From Capitulum mitella (taxonomy: Eukaryota; Arthropoda; Thecostraca; Pollicipedomorpha; Pollicipedidae): a stretch of 64,000 nt of DNA. Below the pieces are notes generated by a model, which was given only the letters and a program-made list of their open reading frames with translations, ran no database searches and was not told the DNA's origin. The position numbers were made by a program, and so were the translations under genes. The first letter of the stretch is position 1. Each line of letters starts with the position of its first letter. Shown here in pieces: positions 1 to 11,370 of the stretch. The stretch covers positions 23,858,144 to 23,922,143 of the forward strand of contig CP099849.1 in the NCBI GenBank assembly GCA_030062745.1, written 5' to 3'.

Positions 1-789
1 CCACATTAGTGGCCACATCGATATCTAGCATTCCGTATTTTTCCGTTCAGGATTTACGCCCGTCGTTATCTGTATTGCTCGATGCTTAATGTTTGTTCGC
101 TTGCTTACCTGCAACATTCTTCCAATCGCCATCGTACGGTATCATGTCCTGTAATCGCGCGACGCATGTTAACGAATTTGGTTCCACTTCTAAGAAAATG
201 GCCGACCTGTGACCATTATGACTTAAAAATTGCCCCGAGAGGTGCCACAGGCGATGTGGGGTCATGGCCGGTTGATACTGTATTAGATACTGTATTATAT
301 CAAGTATTAGATCATTTTGCGTCTCAGGAAGCTTTAAGTATGTTGGATTGGTGTGGCTGACGCGAGCTTCTACGGCATGCGAAGGCAGGCAGTCCCGAAA
401 TGGGGTTATTTTTAAGGCAAAAATAAAGGGTTTAAAAAATATGAATTATTTGAAAGTAGATCATTTAGAAATAGGGCAGCCCTGGTTTCCGGAGTACGAC
501 TCAGTTAACAGATAACTATGATTTTCTCTAGATTCCTTTTTTCTGTGCCTATCACTTTCTGTTCCTTTTCCCGTTAATATTTCGACCGCATTGCTTTGGG
601 CCTTTTTTTCTTCCCGGTGTTATCGCAGCATAAAAAATGCTATTAGCATATGTCGTTTGCATACACTTCGACTGGTGATTCAGGCGTACTAAAAACTGAT
701 AAGCGAAGTGGGGACTATTCATTTGGAGAAAAATGTTATGTCTCCACGGAAAACGTTGTATTTATTGTCCTAGCATCCATATTTATTTT
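1..789. other. Gene-free flank
   Basis: AT-rich sequence with only short chance frames on both strands. I recognise no protein, RNA gene or repeat boundary here. Confidence 0.5.
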
Positions 790-2528
790 TAGGGGAGACC
801 GGGGTCAAATGTTACATTTTTTACCTTTTCGGTCCTGGAATGAAAATATTTCGGGTTGGGGAACATTTTCTCGGGTTGTCACAAACCCTGATATTTTGCC
901 TTTGTAGCGGATATGAAAAGATCCCGAAATAACGACTTTAAGGCATCGAAATTACTGTTTCAAAAAGTCACTTCAGCTGTTACAATTAACCCCGGGTACG
1001 GGGTAAATTGTAACAACACCTAGGGTCAAATGTAACATGTTAGCGAATGGTGTAGTGGTGTAGTGAAAGCCACTTTTGTCGAAAACAGCCTTTATTGAAC
1101 AACATTGTCTCTTACATCTTGAGCCTTTCCTGGAATAAAATCACAACTCCAATACAAAAAATACGATTTCTCAACGGCGTAAGGCTCAAGTACTCCAGCA
1201 GCTTTTCCTGAATTAGATAACAGCTCTACCTTTCTCAGGCCAAGAACTGACGCTTCATCAAAAGCAGAAGACGTCGTCTTCATCATCACTGCTGCTTTCC
1301 CTGCGTGCTGTCTTCCGAGCCCTCTTCCCACCAGCCTTCGTCTTCTCTTCATGCTTGTCCTTGTCAAGATTGAGCTTCTTCGATGCTTGTTTGCAATCCT
1401 TTCGACTCTCTTTTAGCTCTATCGCTCTCTTTTCTAGAGTGTCAGTCAGAATTGCGGCCTTTCGCTTTCGACCCGCGCGGCTGTTTTTTCTTGGACCTGC
1501 CATGGGTAGCGGCCGAATCGCTTCAGGGGTGAGCTGCTTCGAGGCGATCCCCAATAGACGAGACTGTTCGATCACCGATGGACCAGGCTTGTCGATCCCC
1601 AATGTATCAGCCTCTGCAGAAATGATGCATGATATATATCATCCATGATGCATGGATATAATACTGTATTTTCAATGTAACATTCAGAGAACGACAAATT
1701 AAACTATATACAACTGTCCCACACTTCCCCCGGAAACATCCAAATGAAATCAAACTAGAATTATTTAATCAATAAAATAATCAATAAATAAAATAATAAA
1801 ATATCTTAATAAATCCGCTGTGAAGGTGAAACACCTACGGTAAGACCACGGTGACTAGCCGCCAAGAACGTAACCACGTCTTAAAATTAAAACTGACAAA
1901 ACAGTACCTAAAAGATAAATCAGGGACTGGTGGCAATAATACCGTAAGTATGATTTTTGAATGATATTGACAATGAATTTGGGAACAAAATTGCATGTTG
2001 ATTAATTGGAGGGGACATGTTTCCATAGTCTCCGCCCCCAGTGGTTACATTTATGCCAAGTGCATTGATATTTTACATAAATGTAGGTTTAATGGTCTGG
2101 CCAGAGGGGTCAGTTGTAACACTGTTACATTTGATCCCAGCAAAAATGTTACAGTTGTCCCCGTCACGCCACGCCATCTTTAAGACAAAAATAAAGCAAA
2201 ACAGGGCGGCGTGGGCGGCAACTGATGCACTCATTTTTTGACCAGGTACCCTCACACACCCCACACAAACTCTTAAACCCGTGTCTAGTAAGATACGTGA
2301 ATGAGCTGATCATATTAAAAAATGAACAAAGTTACAATACACTCCAAAAAACACAATTGTGAACAGCACGATCGACTCACCCGCCGCACCGGTCTGAAAC
2401 CCCGCGAGGAAAACGAACAGCTTACTGCTCATGTCCAGTAGTGCCTCCAGCGTCATCCATTTGTAAGTTTCGAAGTAAAAGCTTCTGTTACAATTGCCCC
2501 GTGTTACATTTGACCCCGGTCTCCCCTA
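790..2528. mobile_element. Shortened pogo-type (Tc1/mariner) DNA transposon
   Basis: Inverted ends are visible: GGGGAGACCGGGGTCAAATG at 792-811 and its reverse complement ending at 2526, each next to a TA dinucleotide (790-791 and 2527-2528). A TA target duplication is the rule for Tc1/mariner. Further copies of the GTAACA/TGTTAC-type motif lie inside each end (about 990-1040 and 2110-2165), forming subterminal inverted repeats. The interior keeps only the 3' end of a transposase on the minus strand. At about 1.7 kb and without a full DDE domain, this is an internally deleted copy that would depend on another element's enzyme. The ends and target site are seen directly; the pogo assignment rests on the transposase remnant. 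Confidence 0.75.
1258..1602 (-). pseudogene. Pogo/jerky-like transposase, C-terminal remnant
   Basis: An open frame of 114 residues reads ...TPEAIRPLPMAGPRKN, then GRKRKAAILTDTLEK, then a charged lysine/glutamate stretch and an acidic DDEDD tail. This order (TPE..RPLPKA.PRK, GRKRG, ILTDTPEK, acidic tail) is typical of the region behind the DDE domain in pogo-like transposases. The zinc-binding tail that often follows is not intact, since the frame stops right after DVFCF. The DDE catalytic domain and the DNA-binding domains are missing upstream. A possible polyadenylation signal, AATAAA on the minus strand, lies at 1096-1091, inside the same element. It is a fragment, not a working gene. Confidence 0.65.
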
Positions 2529-2789
2529 TATCTCTATTGTATTGGCATGCAAAACTCTGTGTTTGTAACACTAACACTGGTGATGCATATCGCCGAAAAA
2601 TGGATGGAAATTGGATTTTTGCGGTGACTTTGCATTAAAAAAACTTTGCGTCTCCACAGAAAACCCAGCGTTAGATTTTAGGATTTCGAGCATTCCAGTT
2701 GCCAGCCCCCCCCCCTCCCAGTTAGCTAATTTTGCCATGGCTTGAGGCTGGCGATTCCACTGCGTGGCTGAGACACCCAGTTAACATGT

Positions 2790-4925
2790 TAGACGAGGCC
2801 CTGATTATACGCGGCAACATTGAATTAAAGACACGCCGATTTTTGCACCGCTGTACGGCGGACGCAATAGACGAATGCGGTAAGAAATTAACGGGAGGCA
2901 ATTTAACCCTATTCCCGGAGGGCTAGACGGTATGGCCGATTCCCGGCAGGGGGGGCGGATTCGGCCCCCCCCTGAGATCTCGAGAACTACTTATCCGATT
3001 TCATCGCAACAAACGGCGATCGATTTGCCATGACGTGAACTACATTTTGATAAAAAGAAATTTTCAAAATTTTGAAATTTGTGGATACAGGGGGGCAAAA
3101 ATGTCAAAATGGGGGGTACTTTTTGACTTCTTATAACTCCGTTGTTTATGGACCGATTTCGATGAAACTGGCATCAATCGAGAGATTATGGATAGGGCTT
3201 TTACCATGGGTATGCAAATTTGAAATTTTGAGAAAATTCATGGGCGTTCACAGGGTTTCAAAAATAGGGGGATAAGTTTTCTAATAACGGAATGAACAAA
3301 AGAGGCCAAAACACTTTTTTAGCTTCTGCTAGTCATGTTATGCTAAAGAAGTACAAATCGCATTACAATGTTTGTATAATGTTAGCATAGGCGGTGCCAG
3401 GGACATAAAAAAGGGGGAACTGTTATGGTCACACGTTCTTCAGATCAACTTGTGACCTTTGACCTTAAATGACCTCCAGTGGCCTTGGGGTCACCTGGAA
3501 TGATGTCGTGTGCATTCAATATTATCTGTAAACGTTTTTAATCGGTTAAATTCACTCTATTCCAAAAAATTCATTTTTTGGCTTTTGCTATATAGGGTAC
3601 GTGCACTGACATTTTAGGTCATAGCTCCGTGACCCGACCTGATATCAAGCTGAAACTTGGTACACAAGTAGAGGGCATCTTTTTACGTCATATATATTCT
3701 GGGTTTGGCATTTGAAAAAACGGCGCCGAAATTATTGCGAAAAAACAAATTTTGACTTTTGACCTTGACCTGACCTTGTAAAGTGACCTCAGATAAACAA
3801 AATTGCATATGCACATTGCCCAACTATTTAGCTATATATTCATATAAAGTTTTAAGTTCTATCTTAAAAACTCTATTTTTGGCAGACATTTTCCTTTTAC
3901 CCTCAACATGGCCAAAAATGACCTGAGGTGCCTCCCAAAAACGTTGCCTGGCTCCGCCCCTGAGCAAAACAGAATTTCAAATTTTGTCACGGCGCGTAGA
4001 AGGAATAGCTAGGAAAAGTGACCAAGTTTGGTGAAGCTGCGTTAAAAAGCCTGGAATTGGCAAGCAAAAAACCCGAGGGGGGGGCGGATTCCGCCCCCCC
4101 CCCCTGCCGGGAATAGGGTTAAGCGTTCTTTTATTTCCGCGAAATGTTCATTTTCAAGGGTGGCTTCTCGATTCTAGTGGTCCTGGCGATGGTTTCTGGT
4201 GCTTAAATATTGAAAAAAACTTAGTGATTATCAATCTACACAATTGGTGGATCTTTATTCGTCAGGGCCTGTTTGTTCCCCAAATTTGCAATTTTTTGAA
4301 ACTTTTTGAACTTCCTGGCATTATTTACAACAATGCAAGCCAGTTCTACCATTTTCCACCCTATGAGAGTCATTCATTGCCGATTTCGATGGCAGTGCAT
4401 TTTGACTCATAACAGTTATTCGTGATCTGATCTCAGGTCAGTGGTCGGGGTCATTAAAACTTTGCCCACTGGAGAAGAATGGATGTGTGGTTATAAATCG
4501 TTATAATGAATAGTTATAAAAAATCCGTCAATCTTCGAAAAAAACGACGACATGTGTTGAAAACGGGTTTGACCTTAGGTCAATGACACGGACATTTCCG
4601 AAAAATCCGAGATAGCAGATTTGTTGCATTTACCAAAATCTCTAAGCCATGAAGGCTTTATGATGATGTCATGTTTTGCAAAAAAAGTTACAGGGCGCCA
4701 AACCTTTTTGGACATAGGTCCGCCTGGCCAGACCTAGGCCACACACTTTAATTGACCTGAGATCTGAAATCCGATATGAGGTGTAAAAATGATCAAGCAA
4801 AAGGCGCACTTTCGAGACGCTGCGTTTGTTCGTTCTTTCGCAATCATAGAAAAACCTCAGGGGGGGGGGCGGTCAACCCCCCAGTCGGGGGCGCGTTAAT
4901 GTGTTTTGCGGTTCTGAGTACCAGG
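2790..4925 (+). repeat. Dispersed repeat R1, copy 1 (split by an insertion)
   Basis: About 0.9 kb of this stretch (roughly 2790-2906 and 4119-4925) aligns with 17,630-18,590. Shared blocks include GCACCGCTG(T/C)ACGGCGG, TCTACACAATTGGTGGA, GCATTTTGACTCATAA, GAGATAGCAGATTTGTTGCA and AAAATGATCAAGCAAAAGG. Both copies end in a C/G-run segment just before a TTAA. Copy 1 is interrupted by the TTAA-flanked element at 2907-4118. No coding sequence is recognisable. The repeat is probably a non-autonomous DNA element; its left end could not be fixed. Confidence 0.75.
2907..4118. mobile_element. piggyBac-like non-autonomous element, TTAA-flanked
   Basis: The ends are exact inverted repeats, CCCTATTCCCGG at 2907-2918 and its complement CCGGGAATAGGG at 4107-4118, flanked on both sides by TTAA (2903-2906 and 4119-4122). 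A second inner pair, a G-run followed by CGGATTC and a C-run, repeats the motif. A TTAA target and ends starting with CCC are the signature of piggyBac-type transposition. The 1.2-kb body encodes nothing recognisable, so it is a deletion derivative or MITE. It sits inside repeat R1: the flanks match the uninterrupted copy at 17.7 kb, which gives an empty-site comparison. Confidence 0.8.
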
Positions 4926-5507
4926 AGAGGAAAAACATTGGGGAAATGGAAGGTGTACGTTGAAATCAGTTCCACAAAGTACTTTGTTAAATACAATGGG
5001 AAATGAGGTATTGGGTAAAAAAGGGTAAATTTCGCAGCAACTCAAAAAGCTACTACCAGATTGTTCCAAATGTGGTGTTTTTTGGGCTCGGCGGCATATG
5101 ACGAGCATTTTGAGTACCTATAAGACACGGCTTGGAAAAATGTTTAAAAATGTGGTTTTCACCTATCTTCTTCGAGACCCAATTTCACGGCGCGAATATC
5201 AGTAGGTTAGACTTGGGGCGCGAAATGGAAGGGGTCTGCCGAAATCAGTTCTTTTGGGCCTTACGTTAAATCCGATTGGAAATAAACCATTGAGTAGAAA
5301 CAGGATTTGTTTTCGCAATACCTCAAAACATTGCAACCCCAACGTTGTAAATGTGGTATTTTTTACCTCGGTAGCACAAAACGAGCACTTTGAGCACCTG
5401 TATGACAAGGTTTAAAAAAAACTGTTTTCCTCCTGTGTTTTTCGGGACCCTGTTTGATGGTGTCATGATCAATGCAATGGTTCCCTGTGTATTGTGGTTC
5501 TGGGTAG
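4902..5507 (+). repeat. Two diverged tandem units of about 290 bp
   Basis: The block starting with GGTTCTGAGTACC near 4910 is repeated with many changes about 290 bp later. Paired landmarks are GAAATGGAAGGTGT/GAAATGGAAGGGGT, GAAATCAGTTC, AATGTGGT(G/A)TTTTTT and CGAGCA(T/C)TTTGAG. No reading frame is conserved between the units, so this is repeat rather than gene duplication. Confidence 0.65.
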
Positions 5508-5526
5508 AGATGCACCAGATCGGGGT

Positions 5527-5598
5527 TTTTGTGACCCGGCCGGATACCGGATATGCCGGGTCGGGGTGCCGGATATCCGGCCGGATACCGGATATTGT
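5527..5598. repeat. Short GGCCGGATACCGGATAT repeat
   Basis: The motif CCGGCCGGATACCGGATAT occurs twice in full and once in part, and is itself nearly palindromic (CCGGATATCCGG). No protein is indicated. Confidence 0.55.
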
Positions 5599-5599
5599 T

Positions 5600-6079
5600 T
5601 ACATGTTTTTATTTACTATTTCTATGGAACCGAAAAGACTGAATAAAAAAAGAGAAATATAGGAAACTGGAAAAATTAGTGAAAAATGTCGACAGTTTGT
5701 GATTCATCCCCTAGTGCATAAACTTACTGTGAGGTTTCGATAGGTTTCCTTGTAATAAATAAATGGATGAGCAAAGAACACCACAATAATAGCGGAGCTC
5801 ACCATCTCCCACTGCAAGCAAAGCTATTGGTGTAGCCGCGATTCAGAAATAGGGGGGGGGGGGGGGGGAGGAACAAGCTGGCTGCAGTCCACCAAGAACA
5901 TATAGGGCGAGGAGTAGAAATAACTTTTTCTGGCGTTGCATGACAACTTATGGTTGAAAATCCTTTTGTTGGATTTCAAAGTGCAAGAAATAGTGTCTCC
6001 AATGGGAGTTTTCTTTTTTAAAATTTAAAAAAAAAGGGGAAAAATCAAAAAAAAAGGAAAGAGAGGGGGGCACCCGGAG

Positions 6080-6118
<39 letters not shown>

Positions 6119-6126
6119 CCGGGGCG

Positions 6127-6162
<36 letters not shown>

Positions 6163-7050
6163 AAATTTATATAAAAAAAAATTGAAGTAACAGGTAGGTA
6201 CTAAGAAATGAAAACTTTTTAACTATAGATATTTCTTAAACATTACAGGTTTCACCATTTGGCTCGTGCATGCTAACCACTGCTGCCCTTAAAATCGTGC
6301 AAAAATGTGTGAGGAATTTTAATTTATTTGCAGTCGGGAGGTAATATCAAAGCAAGGTGGCAGAGAGATTGTCGCGAGACTTGCCCGTGAGAACCCGGAA
6401 CGGCCCAAACCATTTATCTGGAGGCACTGTGAATCCTTCGGGACCCACGAGAGACTGTTAACAGAACGCTGGCAAACCTCTTGAGTCGTGGTAATGTTTC
6501 CCACATTGGCAATCACAACCAAACAACCAGACTGGGCATTAACCCGCGCAGTGCAAGGGGGTTTCACACTTAACGCGCACTGGAAGGGGGTCTAAAAGTG
6601 CCCCCCCTCCGATCTCGGTAACAGAAAGGGCTAGAAACATGAAGTTTTATGGACAAGGTGGGGCTATAACGATTTACATTGTGTCCAATTTTCATAACTC
6701 TAGGTCGATATCTTCAAGGTCAAATGCGGTGGAAAAGGTCAAGTTTGGACACTTTCTCGGCCCGTACAGGCCATTCCGTAAAACTTTTCGAACGAAACGG
6801 GGTGTTTGTGGGGCCGTTAAAACGTGGAATACCACAACTCCCATTCATTTGGCGTCTTGACGGGGGATTTTGGGTCGAGATCATTTCAGGTCATTGACCT
6901 ATGGCGTCATGTTTTCATCTTTTACAGATCAGATTTCGAACAACACGGGACAGTTCGAGAGTAAATGAGGGCGCATCATGTATCTTTTGGCGTATTTTCA
7001 TTGAAGGTAGCCAACATCGGTACATCTGGTCATTTCTAGCGTTTATATTT
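5600..7050. other. Gene-free interval, partly low quality
   Basis: No gene is recognised on either strand. Part of it (about 6540-6900) has the texture of the dispersed repeats elsewhere in the window, but I could not pair it with a second copy. The segment 6007-6180 is described separately. Confidence 0.45.
6007..6180. other. Homopolymer-dominated stretch, probable sequence artefact
   Basis: Long A runs (over 30 bases each) alternate with blocks such as CCCCGGGGCG and with doubled-up homopolymers. Real poly(A) or A-rich microsatellites rarely show C-run/G-run blocks set between two A tracts. This looks like collapsed or mis-called consensus. A 15-base G run near 5855 is of the same kind. 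Confidence 0.55.
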
Positions 7051-7052
7051 CT

Positions 7053-7085
7053 GTATGTATGTATGTGTATGTATGTGTATACATG
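7053..7085 (+). repeat. (GTAT)n microsatellite
   Basis: Irregular tetranucleotide GTAT/GTGT run just downstream of the SMC5 transcription unit. Confidence 0.8.
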
Positions 7086-7129
7086 TGAATATCAATGTGC
7101 CACACGCGTTTTAGCAGGGTTTTTAAATG

Positions 7130-7135
7130 TTTATT
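7130..7135 (-). terminator. Candidate polyadenylation signal for SMC5
   Basis: AATAAA on the minus strand about 600 nt beyond the SMC5 stop. It is the nearest canonical hexamer I found downstream. A 3' UTR of this length is plausible but not shown. Confidence 0.35.
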
Positions 7136-7732
7136 TCACACAAATCGATAGCCAGTTCCGCAAGCCATGTCGCATTGCCACCTGGGACCCATGACTTGCT
7201 GGCCGGAATCCCTCCTAAAGCGCGTGCCCCTCTCGGGCCTGGACGGGGCCGGAGCAGTGGCACGGCGTCCGGCAGACTGCTCGGGGCGTGGCGCGCTGGC
7301 GCCTGTTCCCGCCCGGCGACTCGCGCCGCTTCCTCTCGTTGGCGTCGCGAAAGCTCAGCTGACGGCACGGCGGCTAAACTCCGCCGGTTTTGCCGGGTTG
7401 CTGTTCGTGAAAACGTGCCACATTCGAAATGTGACACGGGCGCGAGGGCCGCCACAAGCATGGTCCTCTCTGCGAAAAAGTGAGACAGTATGGTCGCACT
7501 AAAACGGTGCATTTCTCATGTGCGTGGAATGAGCAGTGTTGGCTTAAAAAGGCACTGGAAACAACGATGTCGATAACGACGTGGCGCAAGAAAAGCGAAA
7601 TCAGAACCACTTATCTATTCCAACAGGCATGACTGCGAGAGGACACAAAACGCGTGCAACAGCGTAAGGCACGACTGCAGACTGCGGATAAAATGCAGTG
7701 TAGTTGCAAGCGGCGGCGGCTCGCGCTTGCAG

Positions 7733-10700
7733 CTACACGGATGCAACCGGGCGCTGCAGGTGCGCCGCACCCGACGACGTCCCCTCGCGCCTCTTCCTGT
7801 CGCAGAACTTCCGCAGGTCCCACTTGTTGCCGGACAGCATGGTGGGGCTGTTGAACACGCAGAGGACAGTGACGCCGCTCTCCGGATAGTGCAGCTTCGG
7901 CAGCAGCTTCGGCGTGACGAGGATGTACTGAGAGCCGCGGGCCGCCGACCGCACCACCATCTCGAACACGCTCCGCTCGTTCTGCGCGTCCATGCCCTGG
8001 TTGATTTCGTCGACGCAGCGGAACGGGACGTGCGCGGCATTCAGACGCTGCAGGGCCATGACGTAGAGCATGGTGGCCACGCTGCGTTCGCCCCCGCTGT
8101 GGCGCATCGGCGACAGCGCGCAGAGCCCTTTTTCGTTGGCGCGGAACTGGACGCGGATGCAGATGCCGAAATCGGCCGCCCGTCCGTTGTCCGGCTCACG
8201 CAGAGTGACCTCGCCGGAACAGTTTATCTCTTTGAAAAAGGCGCCAAAGTGGACATTCACCTCCTCCACAATCGCCTTCAGTTTGTTTACCCACCGCTCC
8301 CAGACGTCAGGGACACTGGATTCAAGGCTTTCCAGGTCCTGTTTCAGGTCATCCAGCACCTTGCGCACCCTGTCCCGTTCCGCCCGTTCCTGCTCGTACC
8401 GCTGCAGCGAATTGTCGTCGTCACTTCGCAGCAGTTCCGCTCGCGCCTTCTTCTCGTTCAGCTTATCTTCTATTTCACGCACGCTCTGGGGCAGTCCGCA
8501 GAACATCTTTCTCAGCTTGCCCTGCAGCCGGTCATCGTCGGGCAGCTGGATCCGGTCGAGGAACTCCCGCCGGAGCCCGGCGGCCTTCTGAATCCCGACG
8601 TGAAGCCTGTCCCTGGCCTGTCTCACGGCGTGTTTCTGCTCCTCGAGGCCGGCCCTGGCTTCTCTGAGCAGACGCTTGTCCTCGTCGTGGCGCCGCTGCG
8701 CCAGGTCGTGCTGCGCGCGCGCCACCTGGGCCCGCAGCGCCAGCTGCTGGCAGCTCCGGGAGACGACCAGACGCTTCGTCTGCAAATCGGCCAGGCGGTC
8801 CAGCTCCGCGTGCACGCTCTGGGCCGTGTTGGCGGCGTCGGCCTGCACATCGCACGCCTCCCTCCGGCATTTCTCTATGTCCCGTTGCGCGAGGCTCCGC
8901 TGGGTCTCCAGTGCCTTTCGCCGGTCGCGCCGAGCCGTCAGCTCCTTCAGGCGACAACGGCACTCCTCCAGCTGCCGGGCCACGTCGGAGACGGCCCCTT
9001 CGGCGGCGGCCACCTCGCCGCGAAGCGCCTGCAGCCGTGCCTCTGCCTCTTTAATGTTGCCTTGTAGGGCCCTCTGGCGCTCCCTGTCTGCAGCCAGCGT
9101 CAGCAGCGGGTCCGGCTGACCCAGCCCCTGCGCGACCCTCCACGGCTCGCCGCTGTACACAGAACGCCCGATGCGGTAGGTGTTGTTGCCAATCATGAAC
9201 TTGGACAGGTTCTGGTTGCGCGTGGCGTCCAGGATGGCGCGCGCGGCGTTCTCGTCCACGTCGGCCACGGGGATGTTGTGCAGCTGGTGGGTCCGGTACA
9301 GGTAGCGGCGCACAGGCTCCGGCGCCGCGAACAGGTCGCCGACCGTGTGCGAAAAGCCGAGCCGCCGCAGCTCCTGGGGCGAGCGCCGCGGCTGGCGCCA
9401 GTCCGACGGGACCGCACGGGTCCGACAGGACGCAGCTGACGCGTAGTCTCTTCTTATCGACGACTTCTCTCTGAAACGCGTGCATGTCCTCGCGATTTTC
9501 GAACGTGAAGGCGAGGAGATCCCTGAACGGGATGGCGGCGTGCACGTATTTGGCGTAGCGTGTGTCGAGAACGTCCAGCAACAGGATCATCGGTTCGAGC
9601 ACCTCGTTCTGGAACCTGCCTGTCTCGCGGTTTTCGCGCAGCCACAGCACGGCGCTGTGCACGTCCGCGTGGCGCTGGCGCAACCGCTCCAGTCGCTGCT
9701 GGCCAACGTTCTCGACGCGGTCAAGCTCCCTCCGCAAGCCGTTGAGGCGGCCCGTCAGTTCCTCCTGTTCGCGTCTCTTATCTTTGAGGCTTTCTCTGTG
9801 GTTCTCCTCCCGCGCTGAGAGCTCCAGAACCTCACTCTTGCCCTTGCGAATCTCGCCGTGCAGCGATTCGCCTACCTCCTCCAAGCGCTCCAGCTGCCCG
9901 TCGAAGTACTGGAGCTTCTCGCCCAGTCGCCTTTCACGCTGAAGACGCTCATCTTCTTCGGTGACCCTCTGCTGGTGGTCCCTCGTCAAAGACGCCACGT
10001 TATTTAACGAATTCGCCTCATCCTGATGCAACACCCTCAACTTCGACTTTTCTCGTTCTAGCTTCGAGAGACAGGTGTTCAACTCAAGCTTGAAATTGTC
10101 TGCCTCCTTCCCATGTTTCTCACAAGTGTCTTCACACGGTGCAAGCGACTGCTCTGATTCCAAGAGAACCTTTTCTGCGTCTTTCTTTTCTGACCTGAGC
10201 CTTTCTACTTCCTCTGATGCCGATTTAACGCCCAGCCATTGCTTGCACTTCCCCAACGTTTCTGCCTCTCTTTCAAACGTCTCCCTCGCAAGTCTGACGT
10301 CAACCACCTTCTGAAGACGCGCGATGCTGCCGTCAAGCGACGCAATGCTGTTTTCACTTTCTTTTATTTTTGTCGTGATTTCCATTTTCATCTGGTCCGC
10401 CTCAATCAGGCGCTGGTGATCTTCGTGCATCTTGGGGTATCCCACCGCCTTTTCCGTCCCTTCCAGCAGGCCCCTCGAATCCAGTTTAACAAACTCCTGC
10501 ACCTTCTCCTGCGGCAGAATCTGGCAGAGGTTATCCACCTGTATGTTGAGACTCGAGACCACGTCCAGGACGCGCGCCTTCTCCACCGGCTCGCCGCGGT
10601 ACTTCCACCTGGACTGGCCGTCCCTTCGGATGGCGTGCGAAATGACGTGGTTCCCGTCGACTCCCTCGTCGAACAGCTCCAGTTCGATGAACGCCTCATG

Positions 10701-10976
10701 TCTGCCATCCTTGATGAAGCTTTTCAGCTGCTTGGCGCGTCCGAGGACGTCTGGGGAGCCGCCGAGCCCCAGCACCAGCCCGGCCACCAGCGTCGACTTG
10801 CCCGTGCCGTTGGGCCCGATGATGATGTTCAGCTTCGGGCCCGGCCGAACTGTGACGTCATCGTAGGTGAGGAAGTTGCGCAGTGTGGCGCGCACAAGCG
10901 AGCCGCGCTGGAAGCCGGACGCGGCGCCGCGCGCGCCGCCCGGGCCGTCTTCACTGGCAGCGGGCCGCGCACACAT
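7733..10976 (-). CDS. SMC5: SMC5, structural maintenance of chromosomes protein 5 (intronless, one frame change)
   Basis: ATPase arm of the nuclear SMC5/6 complex, which acts in recombination repair and replication-fork stability. The frame opens with ATG at 10976. Walker A GPNGTGKST is at residues 54-62, followed by the Q-loop region LPQEKVQEF. Long heptad-rich coiled coil runs to the hinge and from the hinge to the C-terminal head. That head has the signature HSGGERSVATMLY, then Walker B as FRCVDEINQGMD, the form typical of SMC5. It ends FNSPTMLSGNKWDLRKF near the stop. Total length is about 1,080 residues, normal for the family, with no intron. In the hinge (about 9412-9432) the frame moves by one base: LRVSCVLSD reads in one frame and VPSDWRQPRRSPQELRRLGF in the next. 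The rest is undamaged, so a consensus error in this GC-rich spot is as likely as a true mutation. No poly(A) tail or flanking duplication marks it as a retrocopy. Confidence 0.94.
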
Positions 10977-11119
10977 GTTCGCCGGCCGGGCCGGCCGGAA
11001 CCGGACCTGCGTTCCTCAGCTCACAGCGCACGGACGAGTGATGCCGTCCTCTGGGACTGAGGCAGTAGCCTGAAATGAGAGAAAACGGTGCCAAACCGGG
11101 TGTGTCTGGTGCTTAACCT

Positions 11120-11370
11120 TGGCTGCATTTGCCATTTGGCCACACTGGACGGCACAGAGGGGTTGGTACGATCCACAGCGGCCAGCCACTTCCATGTCTG
11201 TGGTGAGCGCAAGGAGACAAAACGAATGTGTTGCTCGGAAGTTACGAAGTGACCTTCCAAGCCACCTCAAAGGAGGTCACGTTCGCAGATTCTGATTTTC
11301 ATTGGATCATACGGGACGTTCCCAAAAGGACGGTTCTGAAAGGACCAAAACCACTTCTGACGATGAATCG
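11120..11370 (+). repeat. Dispersed repeat R2, copy 1
   Basis: Its ends match 16,840-17,105. The left block is GCCATTTGGCCACA, and the right block runs ACCTCAAA..AGGTCA to GATTTTCATTGGATCATACGG (copy 2 reads GGTTTTTATTGGGTCTTACGG). The middle is more diverged. No coding sequence is recognised. Confidence 0.55.

Noticed and set aside
7727-9067. 446-residue open frame on the plus strand
   Set aside because: It is exactly antisense to the SMC5 C-terminal half, has no known domain, and follows from GC-rich codon use on the other strand.
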